Source: Stakelama pacifica (GTDB lineage: Bacteria; Pseudomonadota; Alphaproteobacteria; Sphingomonadales; Sphingomonadaceae). From it: a stretch of DNA of 64,000 bases. Below, piece after piece: positions 37,490 through 45,366 of the stretch. The notes under the pieces are model-generated. The model did not search any database and was not told where the DNA came from. It was given only the letters and a program-made list of their open reading frames with translations. The DNA is taken from the NCBI RefSeq assembly GCF_004361835.1, contig NZ_SNWD01000001.1, positions 248,001 to 312,000 of the forward strand, given 5' to 3'. The position numbers and the translations under genes are program-made. Numbering within the stretch: position 1 is the stretch's first letter; every line of letters starts with the position of its first letter.

Positions 37490-40300
37490 ATGAAAAGACT
37501 GATGACGCTGCGGCGGCGTTTGCTGCTTGGCGCGGTTCTGGTATCGGCACCGGCGATCGGCCACGCCGGCGATCTGACCGGCACCGTTTCGGACGCGACC
37601 GAGACGCAGAACCTGGAAGGCGCGCAGATCACGCTGGTCGAGCTGAGCCGCACGGCGGAGTCGGATACCAACGGCCAGTATCGCTTCGCGGAGGTCCCGG
37701 CCGGCACCTATACGCTGCGCGCGAATTATCTCGGCGTTCCGCCGGTTACCATGTCGGTGACGGTACCGGCAAAGGGTACCGTGACCGAAAATCTGGTGCT
37801 GGGCACGCCGAGCAGCGATATTCTGGTCGTCGGACAGCAGGCGAACCTCTTCAGCGCGCTGAGCCGCAAGCGCGCGGCCGACGGCGTCGAGGATGTGTTG
37901 ACCCGCGACGCTGTCGGCCAGTTTCCCGATCAGAACGTCGCCGAGTCGCTGCGCCGTCTGCCCGGTATCAATATTCTGAACGATCAGGGCGAGGGCCGTT
38001 TTGTGTCGGTTCGCGGCCTCGACCCGAACCTCAACTCCTCGTCGCTAAACGGTCTGCGCGTCCCGGCGCCTGAATCCGACGTGCGCGAAGTCGCGCTCGA
38101 CGTGGTGTCGAGCGATCTGGTCGAATCGATCGAGGTCAAGAAGACGCTGACTCCCGATATGGATGCAGACACGATCGGCGGGTCGATCGAAATCAACACA
38201 ACCAGCGCGTTTGACCGAAAGAAAGACCTGTTCACGACCAAAGTCGAGGGCAGCTATAACTATAAGCGCGGATCGTTCACGCCTAAAGCGGCGATGGATT
38301 TCGCGACACGCTTCACCGATAATTTCGGCGTCGCGGGCGGCATGTCTTATTACAAGCGCGAATTTTCGACCGACAATGTCGAAACCGGAGGCTGGAAGGA
38401 AGCGGATGACGGTACCGCCTTCACTGACCAGCCCGAATATCGCGATTATGACGTGACGCGCAAACGGTTCAGCGGAACCTTGTCGTTCGACTATAAGCCG
38501 AGCAGCACGACGACGCTGTATGCGCGCGGTGTATTCAGCCAGTTCGACGATCAGGAATTCCGCAATCGCCTGACCTTCGCCTTCGATAAAGACCCCAGCT
38601 CCGGCGACGCCGAGTCCGCTTACTGGAGCGACGCCGATGGCGAGATCAAGATCGAGCGCGATCTGAAGGACCGGTTTGAGCGGCAGCGTATCCGTACCGC
38701 GACGATCGGCGGCACCACCGATACCGGGCCGTGGAAGCTCGTGTATCAGGGCGGCTGGACCAAATCGAGCGAGAAGGAGGCAGGCTCGCTCGATCCCGTG
38801 CGTTTCTCACACAAATTCGATGGCGAGGGGCTGGGCGTCGATTTCGATTATTCGAACCCTGCCATTCCGCGTTATACGATCAAAAGCGGCGGAACGCTGT
38901 TCTTCGATCCGTCGACCTATGGCTTTGACAAGCTGGAGCGCACCTCGCTTTCGGATTCGCAGGACGAAGAATATAGCCTGAAGGGCGATGTCTCCCGCGT
39001 CTTCGCGATGAATGGCGGCGAATTCACCATTCAGGGCGGTGTGAAGCAGCGCTGGCGCACCAAAATGTATAATCTCCAGCAGGATGATTATGATGATTAT
39101 ACCGGCGATCTGACGTTTGCCGATCTGGTCGGCAATCCGACCTATGGGCTGGCCAATATCGCGCCGGCATTTGACTGGTATAAAACGCGCGATTTCTTTT
39201 ATGATAATCGCGGCGATTTCGAATTGAACGCTGCGGACACGATGCTCGATTCGGCGACGTCGGATTACAAGGCGCGCGAGGACATTCTGGCAAGCTATCT
39301 GCTCGGCCGCTGGGACAGCGATACGCTGCGCGTGATCGGCGGCGTTCGTATGGAACGGACCTTCAGTCATTTGAAGGGCAATCTGGTTCAGGAAGAAAAT
39401 CCCGATGCCACGCCGCCCTGCGCCGATGCGGTATGCGTCACGCCGCTGGCATTTCAGCGCAGCTATACCGACTGGATGCCGAGCCTAAATGTTCGCTTTG
39501 CGCCTGCGGGAACCGCGATCGTGTTGCGTGGCGCGGTATATCGCAGCCTGATGCGGCCCAACCTGTCCGATCTTGCCCCGCGTTTCCTGATCAACGAAGA
39601 TGGCGAGGCCGAGATCGGCAATCCCGACCTCAACCCCTATAAAGCGTGGAATTTCGATGCTGAGGCATCTTATTATTTCTCGCAGAGCGGCGCGCTGTCG
39701 GTGGCGTTCTTCCATAAGAAAATCGATGACTTCATCGTCGATCAGCGTATCCGCACCCCCGGAACCTTCCGCAATTTCGCCTATCAGGAGCTGGAAACGC
39801 ATGTGAACGGCGAAACCGCGAAGGTCACCGGGGTGGAGGCGAGTTTCAGTCAGGTGCTCGACTTCCTGCCGGGGCCGTTTGACGGGTTGCTCGTTCAGTT
39901 CAACTATACCTATACCGATGCGACCGGCACGGTGTTCACCGATGGCAATGCCGATGATCCGCGCCATATCCCGCTGCCGTCTTCGTCGAAAAACGTCTTC
40001 AACGCGATATTGGGATATGAAAAAGGCCCGATCAGCATCCGCGTCGCGGGTACCTATCGCGGCAAATATCTCGATGAACTGGGCGATGAGGCGGATAATG
40101 ACCGCTATGTCGCGCGGCACTTCCAGGTCAATCTGAGCGCCCGCTACGACATCACCAAGACGATCCAGCTATATGCCGACTGGATCAACGTGAACAACGA
40201 ACCCTATTTTGCATATCAGAATTTCGCCGGTGCCAAGCGGCTGCTGCAATATGAAACCTATGGCCCGACGGTGAAGGGCGGCGTGAAACTGAAATTCTGA
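37490..40300 (+). CDS. TonB-dependent receptor with N-terminal carboxypeptidase-like domain
   Basis: 936 residues. Signal peptide (about 1-28, LLLGAVLVSAPAIGHAG), a carboxypeptidase-regulatory-like beta domain (about 30-105: GDLTGTVSDATETQNLEGAQ, TYTLRANYLGVPPVTM), plug (ADGVEDVLTRDAVGQFPDQN, LRRLPGINILNDQGEGRFVS, RGLDPNLNSSSLNGLR) and a 22-strand-type barrel ending KGGVKLKF with C-terminal Phe. The divergent phytase suggests uptake of phytate or its products, by inference from context. ATG at 37490 follows AAAGGGGGC. A long GGCCGG inverted repeat after the stop may act as terminator. Confidence 0.95.
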   Translation: MKRLMTLRRRLLLGAVLVSAPAIGHAGDLTGTVSDATETQNLEGAQITLVELSRTAESDTNGQYRFAEVPAGTYTLRANYLGVPPVTMSVTVPAKGTVTENLVLGTPSSDILVVGQQANLFSALSRKRAADGVEDVLTRDAVGQFPDQNVAESLRRLPGINILNDQGEGRFVSVRGLDPNLNSSSLNGLRVPAPESDVREVALDVVSSDLVESIEVKKTLTPDMDADTIGGSIEINTTSAFDRKKDLFTTKVEGSYNYKRGSFTPKAAMDFATRFTDNFGVAGGMSYYKREFSTDNVETGGWKEADDGTAFTDQPEYRDYDVTRKRFSGTLSFDYKPSSTTTLYARGVFSQFDDQEFRNRLTFAFDKDPSSGDAESAYWSDADGEIKIERDLKDRFERQRIRTATIGGTTDTGPWKLVYQGGWTKSSEKEAGSLDPVRFSHKFDGEGLGVDFDYSNPAIPRYTIKSGGTLFFDPSTYGFDKLERTSLSDSQDEEYSLKGDVSRVFAMNGGEFTIQGGVKQRWRTKMYNLQQDDYDDYTGDLTFADLVGNPTYGLANIAPAFDWYKTRDFFYDNRGDFELNAADTMLDSATSDYKAREDILASYLLGRWDSDTLRVIGGVRMERTFSHLKGNLVQEENPDATPPCADAVCVTPLAFQRSYTDWMPSLNVRFAPAGTAIVLRGAVYRSLMRPNLSDLAPRFLINEDGEAEIGNPDLNPYKAWNFDAEASYYFSQSGALSVAFFHKKIDDFIVDQRIRTPGTFRNFAYQELETHVNGETAKVTGVEASFSQVLDFLPGPFDGLLVQFNYTYTDATGTVFTDGNADDPRHIPLPSSSKNVFNAILGYEKGPISIRVAGTYRGKYLDELGDEADNDRYVARHFQVNLSARYDITKTIQLYADWINVNNEPYFAYQNFAGAKRLLQYETYGPTVKGGVKLKF

Positions 40301-40762
40301 CACATTACGAGTCGATGATTTGTGACCGGCCGGTCGTCTGCACCATGCGGGCGGCCGGCTTTCTGTATCCGGGCATGAGCGAGGTTGGGAAGGGGGAGGC
40401 ACTGGTTTGCAGGCCCGCGTCCAATATCCGCCTGCGTCTGGCGCGGAGCACTACAGGGTGTTGCAACGGTGCGGTCCGCGCGGATCATCGTGGGACCGCT
40501 TCGGCAGCCCCGATGGCGTCGTCTTCCACGCTACGCCCGCGCAACCTGTCGAACTGTCGTTGCAGCGGAGGTGAATCGCATATCGGCTCGTCATTGCCCA
40601 GATCGAAGCGACGACGCATGCGCTGATCGACCGGCCTCTCTGGACTGCCACGCTCCCGGGGGGCTCACGAACCTCGGCTATGGCATAAGCCTTCGCGTCA
40701 GGAGCGTTTCCGGATATCGGCTTGGCTGGCAAGGCGGGGTGGCGAGCGCTTCCGCTACAGGC
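40301..40762. other. Gene-poor stretch after the TonB receptor
   Basis: About 460 bases. A GC-rich inverted repeat (CCGGCCG at 40328-40334 and CGGCCGG about 20 bases on, then CTTTCTG) may terminate the receptor gene. Beyond it a frame reads EHYRVLQRCGPRGSSWDRFG then SPDGVVFHATPAQPVELSLQ before a TGA, with a further open run after the stop. It has no start and no family that I recognise; it may be decayed coding sequence. Confidence 0.45.
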
Positions 40763-40799
40763 AAAAAAAGAGCGCCTCCCGATGGGAAGCGCTCTTTCG
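40763..40799 (-). terminator. Rho-independent terminator of the first Met/Asn-rich lipoprotein gene
   Basis: On the minus strand GAAAGAGCGCTTCCC and GGGAGGCGCTCTTT form a long stem with one bulge, ATC loop and a run of seven T. It lies about 43 bases past the stop at 40842. Confidence 0.9.
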
Positions 40800-40841
40800 A
40801 AACCTGTTCAGCGATCAGGGCATATGCCCCGATCAGGCTGA

Positions 40842-41069
40842 TTACATGGCGTCAGTGTCGTTGGACATCATGGTGTTGTCCATCGAATTGTCCATCATCA
40901 TGGGATCGGTCATGTTGGTGGAATTGTCCATCATCATGTCCATGTTGTCAGCGCCCATGTCGAGGTTCGCCATGGTGGCATCGGTGTTGCCGGCTTCTTC
41001 CGAACCACCCGAGCACGCAGCCAGAGTCATCAGGCCGGCGGCAGCAGCGGCGAAAACAATCTTCTTCAT
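40842..41069 (-). CDS. Tiny Met/Asn/Asp-rich lipoprotein
   Basis: 75 residues. Signal peptide and lipobox (MKKIVFAAAAAGLMTLAAC, Cys19), then a mature part made almost only of Met, Asn, Asp, Ser and Thr (MGADNMDMMMDNSTNMTDPM). Strong ribosome site (GGAGCAAGG) and its own terminator indicate a real, probably well expressed gene. Met/Asp-rich tails can bind Cu, Ag or Ca, but no function is known. A paralogue follows at 41305. Confidence 0.82.
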   Translation of the reverse strand: MKKIVFAAAAAGLMTLAACSGGSEEAGNTDATMANLDMGADNMDMMMDNSTNMTDPMMMDNSMDNTMMSNDTDAM

Positions 41070-41304
41070 AACCTTGCTCCGAAACGAATAATTGGTTCGC
41101 GGCCGGCCCGAATGCCGTCGCGAGATTGCCCCAATAGCGATAGCGCGATCCGCGTCAATCGGTAATTCATACCCAATCAGGGGATAATGCGTCTAACGCA
41201 GAGATTGGGGAAGTCCGCGCCGGAATGTGCTCCGTAGCGGAATAAGCCGGAGCCGCGGGATCGAAAGGATCGCGACATCCGGCCGTCATCCGAAGATCCG
41301 TATC

Positions 41305-41550
41305 TTACTGAACGTCCGATTCCATGGCGTCGGCGTTGTCAGCCTTCTGCTCCATGTTGTCAGCCATGTTCTCATACATAGCTTCGTTCGATTCGGTCGT
41401 CGCGTTTTCGGCCATCGCGTCGAAGTTGTCGGCAGCCATTTCAGCATTGGCTTCCATCGCCTCGGCATTGTTTTCAGCCGGGGTCTGCGAGGTGCAAGCA
41501 GCGAGGCCCATCAGGCCGGCGGCAACCGAAACGATCACGATCTTCTTCAT
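41305..41550 (-). CDS. Tiny Glu/Asn/Met/Ala-rich lipoprotein, paralogue of the previous
   Basis: 81 residues. Same signal (MKKIVIVSVAAGLMGLAAC, Cys19) followed by a low-complexity acidic mature region (AEAMEANAEMAADNFDAMAE), more helical-looking than its neighbour because Ala and Glu replace much of the Met and Asp. ATG at 41550 with AAGGGAG upstream. The 235-base gap to the next paralogue implies separate promoters. Function unknown. Confidence 0.8.
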   Translation of the reverse strand: MKKIVIVSVAAGLMGLAACTSQTPAENNAEAMEANAEMAADNFDAMAENATTESNEAMYENMADNMEQKADNADAMESDVQ

Positions 41551-41678
41551 AGAAACTAGCTCCCTTTTAACCCGTGCAATGTCGGAATCGACATCGCGAG
41601 CTTCCACGCATTAGCGCCGCCATGGCGTGCGTCAATGCATCTTGCGTTAAGCTACCGCAGGATTCGGTCCCGAAACGA

Positions 41679-43091
41679 TCAGGAATCGACCGTCCCGATC
41701 GCCTCCGGCGCATCGGCGACGATGGCCAGCATGGCGGTCCATGCCGCCACATTCTGCCGCAATTGCTCCGGATCAATCCGCTCCAGAACATCCTCTGCCG
41801 TATGGTGCCAGTCGAAATAGCGCAGCGCCGACTGGTTGAGGTCGATTGCCGCTGTGCCCTGACGCAGAACCGGACCGATATCTGCGCCGTCATGCGCCTT
41901 GCCCGGTCCCCGCGCGATGCCGAGCGGGGCCAAAGCCGCCTGAAGCCGGTCGCCGATCGGCGCGGCGGAAGCGGGCAGATTGGTCTCGAACCGCCAGATA
42001 GCATCAGCGCCGAGATCCGATTCGGCCGCCAGTACATGGCGTTCGTCTTTATGCGCTTTCGCATAGGCCTCGCCGCCGAATGCGCCGACTTCCTCCGATC
42101 CGAACCACACGACGCGAATGGTGCGTCGGGGCGTGCCTGCCTGCATGATCCGATGCGCGGCCGCGGTGGTGATGCCAAGCCCCGATGCATCGTCAATTGC
42201 GCCGGTGCCGAGGTCCCAGCTGTCGAGATGCCCGCCGATCAACACGATTCCCGCGTCGGGATCGCTGCCCGGCACTTCAGCGATGACATTGCCCGATTCC
42301 TGCAGCCCGATCTGCTTCGGGGTGAGGAGCAGGTGAAGCGTGACCGGCTTGCCGCGCTTCACCATGCGTTCCAGATTCGCGGCGTCCTCGACCGACAGCG
42401 CAGCGGCGGGGATGGGGGTAGTGCCGTCACGGAAATTGGTGTTCCCGGCATGTGGCGCCCGGCTTTCATCGGTGCCGATCGAGCGAATGAGAATCGCGGC
42501 TGCGCCTTTTTCCGCCGCGATCTGCGGTCCCACAAAGCGCGCCATGCCGAACGTGCCATAGCCGCTGGCATCCTGAGTCGGCACCATCTGGTTCGAGACA
42601 AAGGCGATCTTGCCTTTCAGACTGGCCGCCGGAGCGCGGGTGAGATCGCCGAACGTCTCGAAATAGACAATCGGGGCGGTGATTCCCTTGTCCGGCGTTG
42701 CGCCCGAATTGCCGAGCGCGGTGATGCGCAGCGGCTGCGAAAAGGGCGCAATTACCTCAGCCTTTTCTTCACCGCGCATCCAGACGGGCATCTGATAGGT
42801 TTCGATATGCACATTCCTGAAACCGAGGCTTTTGAGCTTGGTGACCGCCCAGTCGCGTGCCCGCGCTTCGGCGTCGGTGCCCGCCAGTCGCGGCCCGATC
42901 TCGGTCGTCAGCCCTTCGACAATGTCATAGGCGACGGTGTCGTTAAGCGCAGCATCGCGCAGCTCAGCGACGCGCGTCGGGACGTTTGCCGTCACCCCGG
43001 CGGGAAGCCTCTCCTGTGCCGTGGCAGCAGGCACCGCGAGCGCGAGCCCCGCACAAGAGACCGCGAAGCGCGCAAGGCATCTGATCGTCAT
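41679..43091 (-). CDS. M28-family metallopeptidase with PA domain
   Basis: 470 residues. Signal peptide (about 1-26, ending ATAQE), an N-terminal segment (IVEGLTTEIGPRLAGTDAEA), a PA-domain insert (about 140-260) and the M28 zinc site: IGGHLDSWDLGTGAIDDASG (His, Asp), VWFGSEEVGAFGGEAYAKAH (catalytic Glu pair), AAESDLGAD and YFDWHHTAEDVLERID (last His). A periplasmic aminopeptidase is likely. ATG at 43091 follows GGGGGAAA. Stands alone. Confidence 0.94.
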   Translation of the reverse strand: MTIRCLARFAVSCAGLALAVPAATAQERLPAGVTANVPTRVAELRDAALNDTVAYDIVEGLTTEIGPRLAGTDAEARARDWAVTKLKSLGFRNVHIETYQMPVWMRGEEKAEVIAPFSQPLRITALGNSGATPDKGITAPIVYFETFGDLTRAPAASLKGKIAFVSNQMVPTQDASGYGTFGMARFVGPQIAAEKGAAAILIRSIGTDESRAPHAGNTNFRDGTTPIPAAALSVEDAANLERMVKRGKPVTLHLLLTPKQIGLQESGNVIAEVPGSDPDAGIVLIGGHLDSWDLGTGAIDDASGLGITTAAAHRIMQAGTPRRTIRVVWFGSEEVGAFGGEAYAKAHKDERHVLAAESDLGADAIWRFETNLPASAAPIGDRLQAALAPLGIARGPGKAHDGADIGPVLRQGTAAIDLNQSALRYFDWHHTAEDVLERIDPEQLRQNVAAWTAMLAIVADAPEAIGTVDS

Positions 43092-43254
43092 GATTTCCCC
43101 CGATTGATTTTACGATGAAAGGCTTCGTCACCGTCATGCGAGAAGGCGGCAGGTCCGACAAGTGCCGCGCTATCGGTTTGCCAATCGCTGCCCCCGTCGC
43201 TACATCGCGGGCCAAATCTCTGTTCCTGTCTGCATTCCTTTTCGGAGCATCAAC

Positions 43255-44934
43255 GTGGCCGCTCAATACGCCTTCGTCATGAAGGACATGACCAAGACTT
43301 TCCCCGGCGCGCAAAAGCCGGTTCTGTCCAATATCAACCTGCAATTCTATCAGGGCGCCAAGATCGGCATCGTCGGTCCGAACGGTGCGGGTAAATCGAC
43401 CCTGATGAAGATCATGGCCGGGATCGACGATGATTTTTCGGGCGAGGCATGGCCGGGTGAAAATATCACCGTCGGCTATCTGGCGCAGGAGCCGCAGCTC
43501 GACCCCAGCAAGAATGTGCTCGAAAATGTGAAGGACGGCGCGCGCGAAGTGGCCGATATGGTCGATCGCTTTAACGCCATTTCGGCGGAAATGGGCGATC
43601 CCCAGGACGATACCGATTTCGACGCGCTGATGGAGGAAATGGGCGTCCTTCAGGAAAAGATCGATGCGGTCGACGGCTGGACGCTCGACAACCAGCTCGA
43701 AATCGCCATGGAGGCGCTGCGCTGCCCGCCGGGTGACTGGAGCGTCGATACGCTTTCGGGCGGTGAAAAGCGCCGCGTTGCGCTGACCCGGCTGCTGATC
43801 CAGAAGCCGTCGATCCTGCTGCTCGACGAACCGACCAACCATCTCGATGCCGAAAGCGTCAACTGGCTGGAAAACCACCTCGCCGAATATGCCGGCGCGG
43901 TGCTGATGATCACCCATGACCGCTATTTCCTCGACAATGTCGTGGGCTGGATCCTGGAGCTCGATCGCGGAAAATATTTCCCGTACGAAGGCAATTATTC
44001 CACCTATCTGGAAAAAAAGGCGAAGCGCCTCGAACAGGAATCGCGTGAGGAATCGGGTCGTCAAAAGGCGATCAAGGACGAGCTCGAATGGATTCGCGCC
44101 GGCGTCAAAGGGCGTCAGACCAAGTCCAAGGCGCGTATTTCCAAATTCGACCAGCTCGTCGAAGCGCAGCAGAATCGCGCGCCGGGCAAGGCACAGATCG
44201 TCATTCAGGTGCCCGAGCGTCTCGGCAACAAGGTGATCGAGGCGACGAACATTTCGAAAGCCTATGGCGACAAGCTGCTGTTCGAAGACCTGTCGTTCAA
44301 CCTGCCGCCGGGCGGTATTGTCGGTGTGATCGGCCCCAACGGTGCCGGTAAATCAACCCTGTTCAAGATCATCACCGGTCAGGAACAGCCCGATAGCGGC
44401 GAGATCGAAATCGGCACGACCGTACATCTCGGCTATGTCGACCAGAGCCGCGACGATCTCGACCCCAGTCACAATGTCTGGGAAGAAGTGTCGGACGGCC
44501 TCGATTATGTGAAGGTCAACGGCCACGATATGTCGACGCGCGCTTATGTCGGCGCGTTCAATTTCAAGGGGCAGGACCAGCAGAAGAATGTCGGCAAGCT
44601 GTCCGGCGGTGAGCGCAATCGCGTTCACATGGCCAAGATGCTGAAGCGCGGCGGCAACGTTCTGCTGCTCGACGAACCGACCAACGATCTCGACGTCGAA
44701 ACGCTGGGCGCGCTGGAAGAGGCGATCGAGAATTTCGCTGGCTGTGCCGTGGTCATCAGCCATGACCGCTTCTTCCTCGACCGTCTGGCGACGCACATTC
44801 TGGCGTTCGAAGGCGACAGCCATGTCGAATGGTTCGAAGGCAATTTCGCGGCGTACGAAGAGGATAAGCGCCGCCGTCTGGGCGACGCCGCCGACCGCCC
44901 GACGCGGCTGGCGTACAAGAAGCTGACGCGCTGA
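43255..44934 (+). CDS. ettA: Energy-dependent translational throttle protein EttA (ABC-F)
   Basis: 559 residues, soluble ABC-F ATPase acting on the ribosomal E site to gate elongation by energy state. Two ABC domains with Walker A (GIVGPNGAGKSTLMKI, GVIGPNGAGKSTLFKI), signatures (LSGGEKRRVALTRLL, LSGGERNRVHMAKML) and Walker B with Glu (LLLDEPTNHLDAES, LLLDEPTNDLDVET). The inter-domain P-site tRNA linker is rich in Lys/Arg (KKAKRLEQESREESGRQKAI). The start is GTG at 43255 with GGAG upstream. A strong hairpin follows the stop. Confidence 0.96.
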   Translation: MAAQYAFVMKDMTKTFPGAQKPVLSNINLQFYQGAKIGIVGPNGAGKSTLMKIMAGIDDDFSGEAWPGENITVGYLAQEPQLDPSKNVLENVKDGAREVADMVDRFNAISAEMGDPQDDTDFDALMEEMGVLQEKIDAVDGWTLDNQLEIAMEALRCPPGDWSVDTLSGGEKRRVALTRLLIQKPSILLLDEPTNHLDAESVNWLENHLAEYAGAVLMITHDRYFLDNVVGWILELDRGKYFPYEGNYSTYLEKKAKRLEQESREESGRQKAIKDELEWIRAGVKGRQTKSKARISKFDQLVEAQQNRAPGKAQIVIQVPERLGNKVIEATNISKAYGDKLLFEDLSFNLPPGGIVGVIGPNGAGKSTLFKIITGQEQPDSGEIEIGTTVHLGYVDQSRDDLDPSHNVWEEVSDGLDYVKVNGHDMSTRAYVGAFNFKGQDQQKNVGKLSGGERNRVHMAKMLKRGGNVLLLDEPTNDLDVETLGALEEAIENFAGCAVVISHDRFFLDRLATHILAFEGDSHVEWFEGNFAAYEEDKRRRLGDAADRPTRLAYKKLTR

Positions 44935-44941
44935 TAGTAAT

Positions 44942-44965
44942 GGAGGGCGGGAAATCCCGCCCTCC
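44942..44965. terminator. Perfect GC-rich hairpin, shared terminator
   Basis: GGAGGGCGGG-AAAT-CCCGCCCTCC is a perfect 10-pair stem seven bases after ettA and three bases after the small minus-strand gene at 44969. There is no T-run on either side, so it may be a stabilising or Rho-assisted end, usable on both strands. Confidence 0.7.
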
Positions 44966-44968
44966 TGA

Positions 44969-45067
44969 TCAGGTGAAAAGAAAAACCAATAAAATGAGCG
45001 ATCTAATGATCGCAGCTATATCGGCCGTTACTTCTACCTTCACTTCGAACCGGGATTCAGGCTTCAT
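44969..45067 (-). CDS. 32-residue predicted membrane peptide
   Basis: The minus strand reads MKPESRFEVKVEVTADIAAI followed by IRSLILLVFLFT and TGA. The ATG at 45067 has an excellent Shine-Dalgarno, CGGAGGAACG, five to ten bases upstream. A charged N-terminal half and a short, very hydrophobic C-terminal half suggest a membrane-associated small protein. It is preceded by a highly structured leader with a near-consensus promoter and followed by a terminator hairpin. It is shorter than usual gene-calling limits. I do not recognise it; type I toxin-like peptides have a similar look, but that is only an analogy. Confidence 0.6.
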   Translation of the reverse strand: MKPESRFEVKVEVTADIAAIIRSLILLVFLFT

Positions 45068-45079
45068 AGCCGTTCCTCC

Positions 45080-45312
45080 GGGTCATGACGCGCCACAGAC
45101 CCAAAAGGTTAGTGACTTTTGGCCCCTGCGCTTCGGATTGGCCCCCGATCGCAGGCTACGGGCCTATGCTAAGCGTTCTAGACCGCTTAGCACAGCAACG
45201 CTTGGTATCCGGTCCCGACAGTCGACTTAATCGTAAAGTGGGATAAGCGGAACGTTGTTACAGGCTTATCGATTCACTGGGCCGAGTACCAATCGGCTGT
45301 TTCACGGGCCTG
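45080..45312 (-). ncRNA. Candidate structured RNA / leader of the small peptide gene
   Basis: Between a promoter and the small gene, six inverted repeats occur in 220 bases (plus coordinates): GCCGA/TCGGC 45281-45297; GATAAGC/GCTTATC 45242-45270; TGCTAAGCG/CGCTTAGCA 45167-45192; CTGCG.TCGG/CCGA.CGCAG 45126-45154; CCAAAAG/CTTTTGG 45101-45122; GGGTC/GACCC 45080-45102. The last two share bases 45101-45102, so they exclude each other, and the last one touches the Shine-Dalgarno. This is the layout of a regulatory leader or a stable RNA. No known class recognised. The stretch is visibly less GC-rich than its surroundings. Confidence 0.5.
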
Positions 45313-45318
45313 CGAACA

Positions 45319-45346
45319 AGACTAGAACGATGCCTGCTTTTGTCAA
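45319..45346 (-). promoter_or_regulatory. Near-consensus sigma-70 type promoter
   Basis: On the minus strand TTGACA (45346-45341), a 16-base spacer and TAGTCT (45324-45319). Transcription would start near 45312 and run into the structured leader and small peptide gene. Confidence 0.6.
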
Positions 45347-45366
45347 GCGTATGTAATTCGCCCACC

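Noticed and set aside
40385..41071. 228-codon plus-strand frame
   Set aside because: It runs antisense through a convincing lipoprotein gene with ribosome site and terminator; the translation is Arg/Cys-rich and unlike a protein.
44935..45366. tmRNA, RNase P RNA or 6S RNA in the structured gap
   Set aside because: No tag-peptide frame, no tRNA-like ends, none of the conserved RNase P cores that I know, and several separate hairpins rather than the single long 6S rod.
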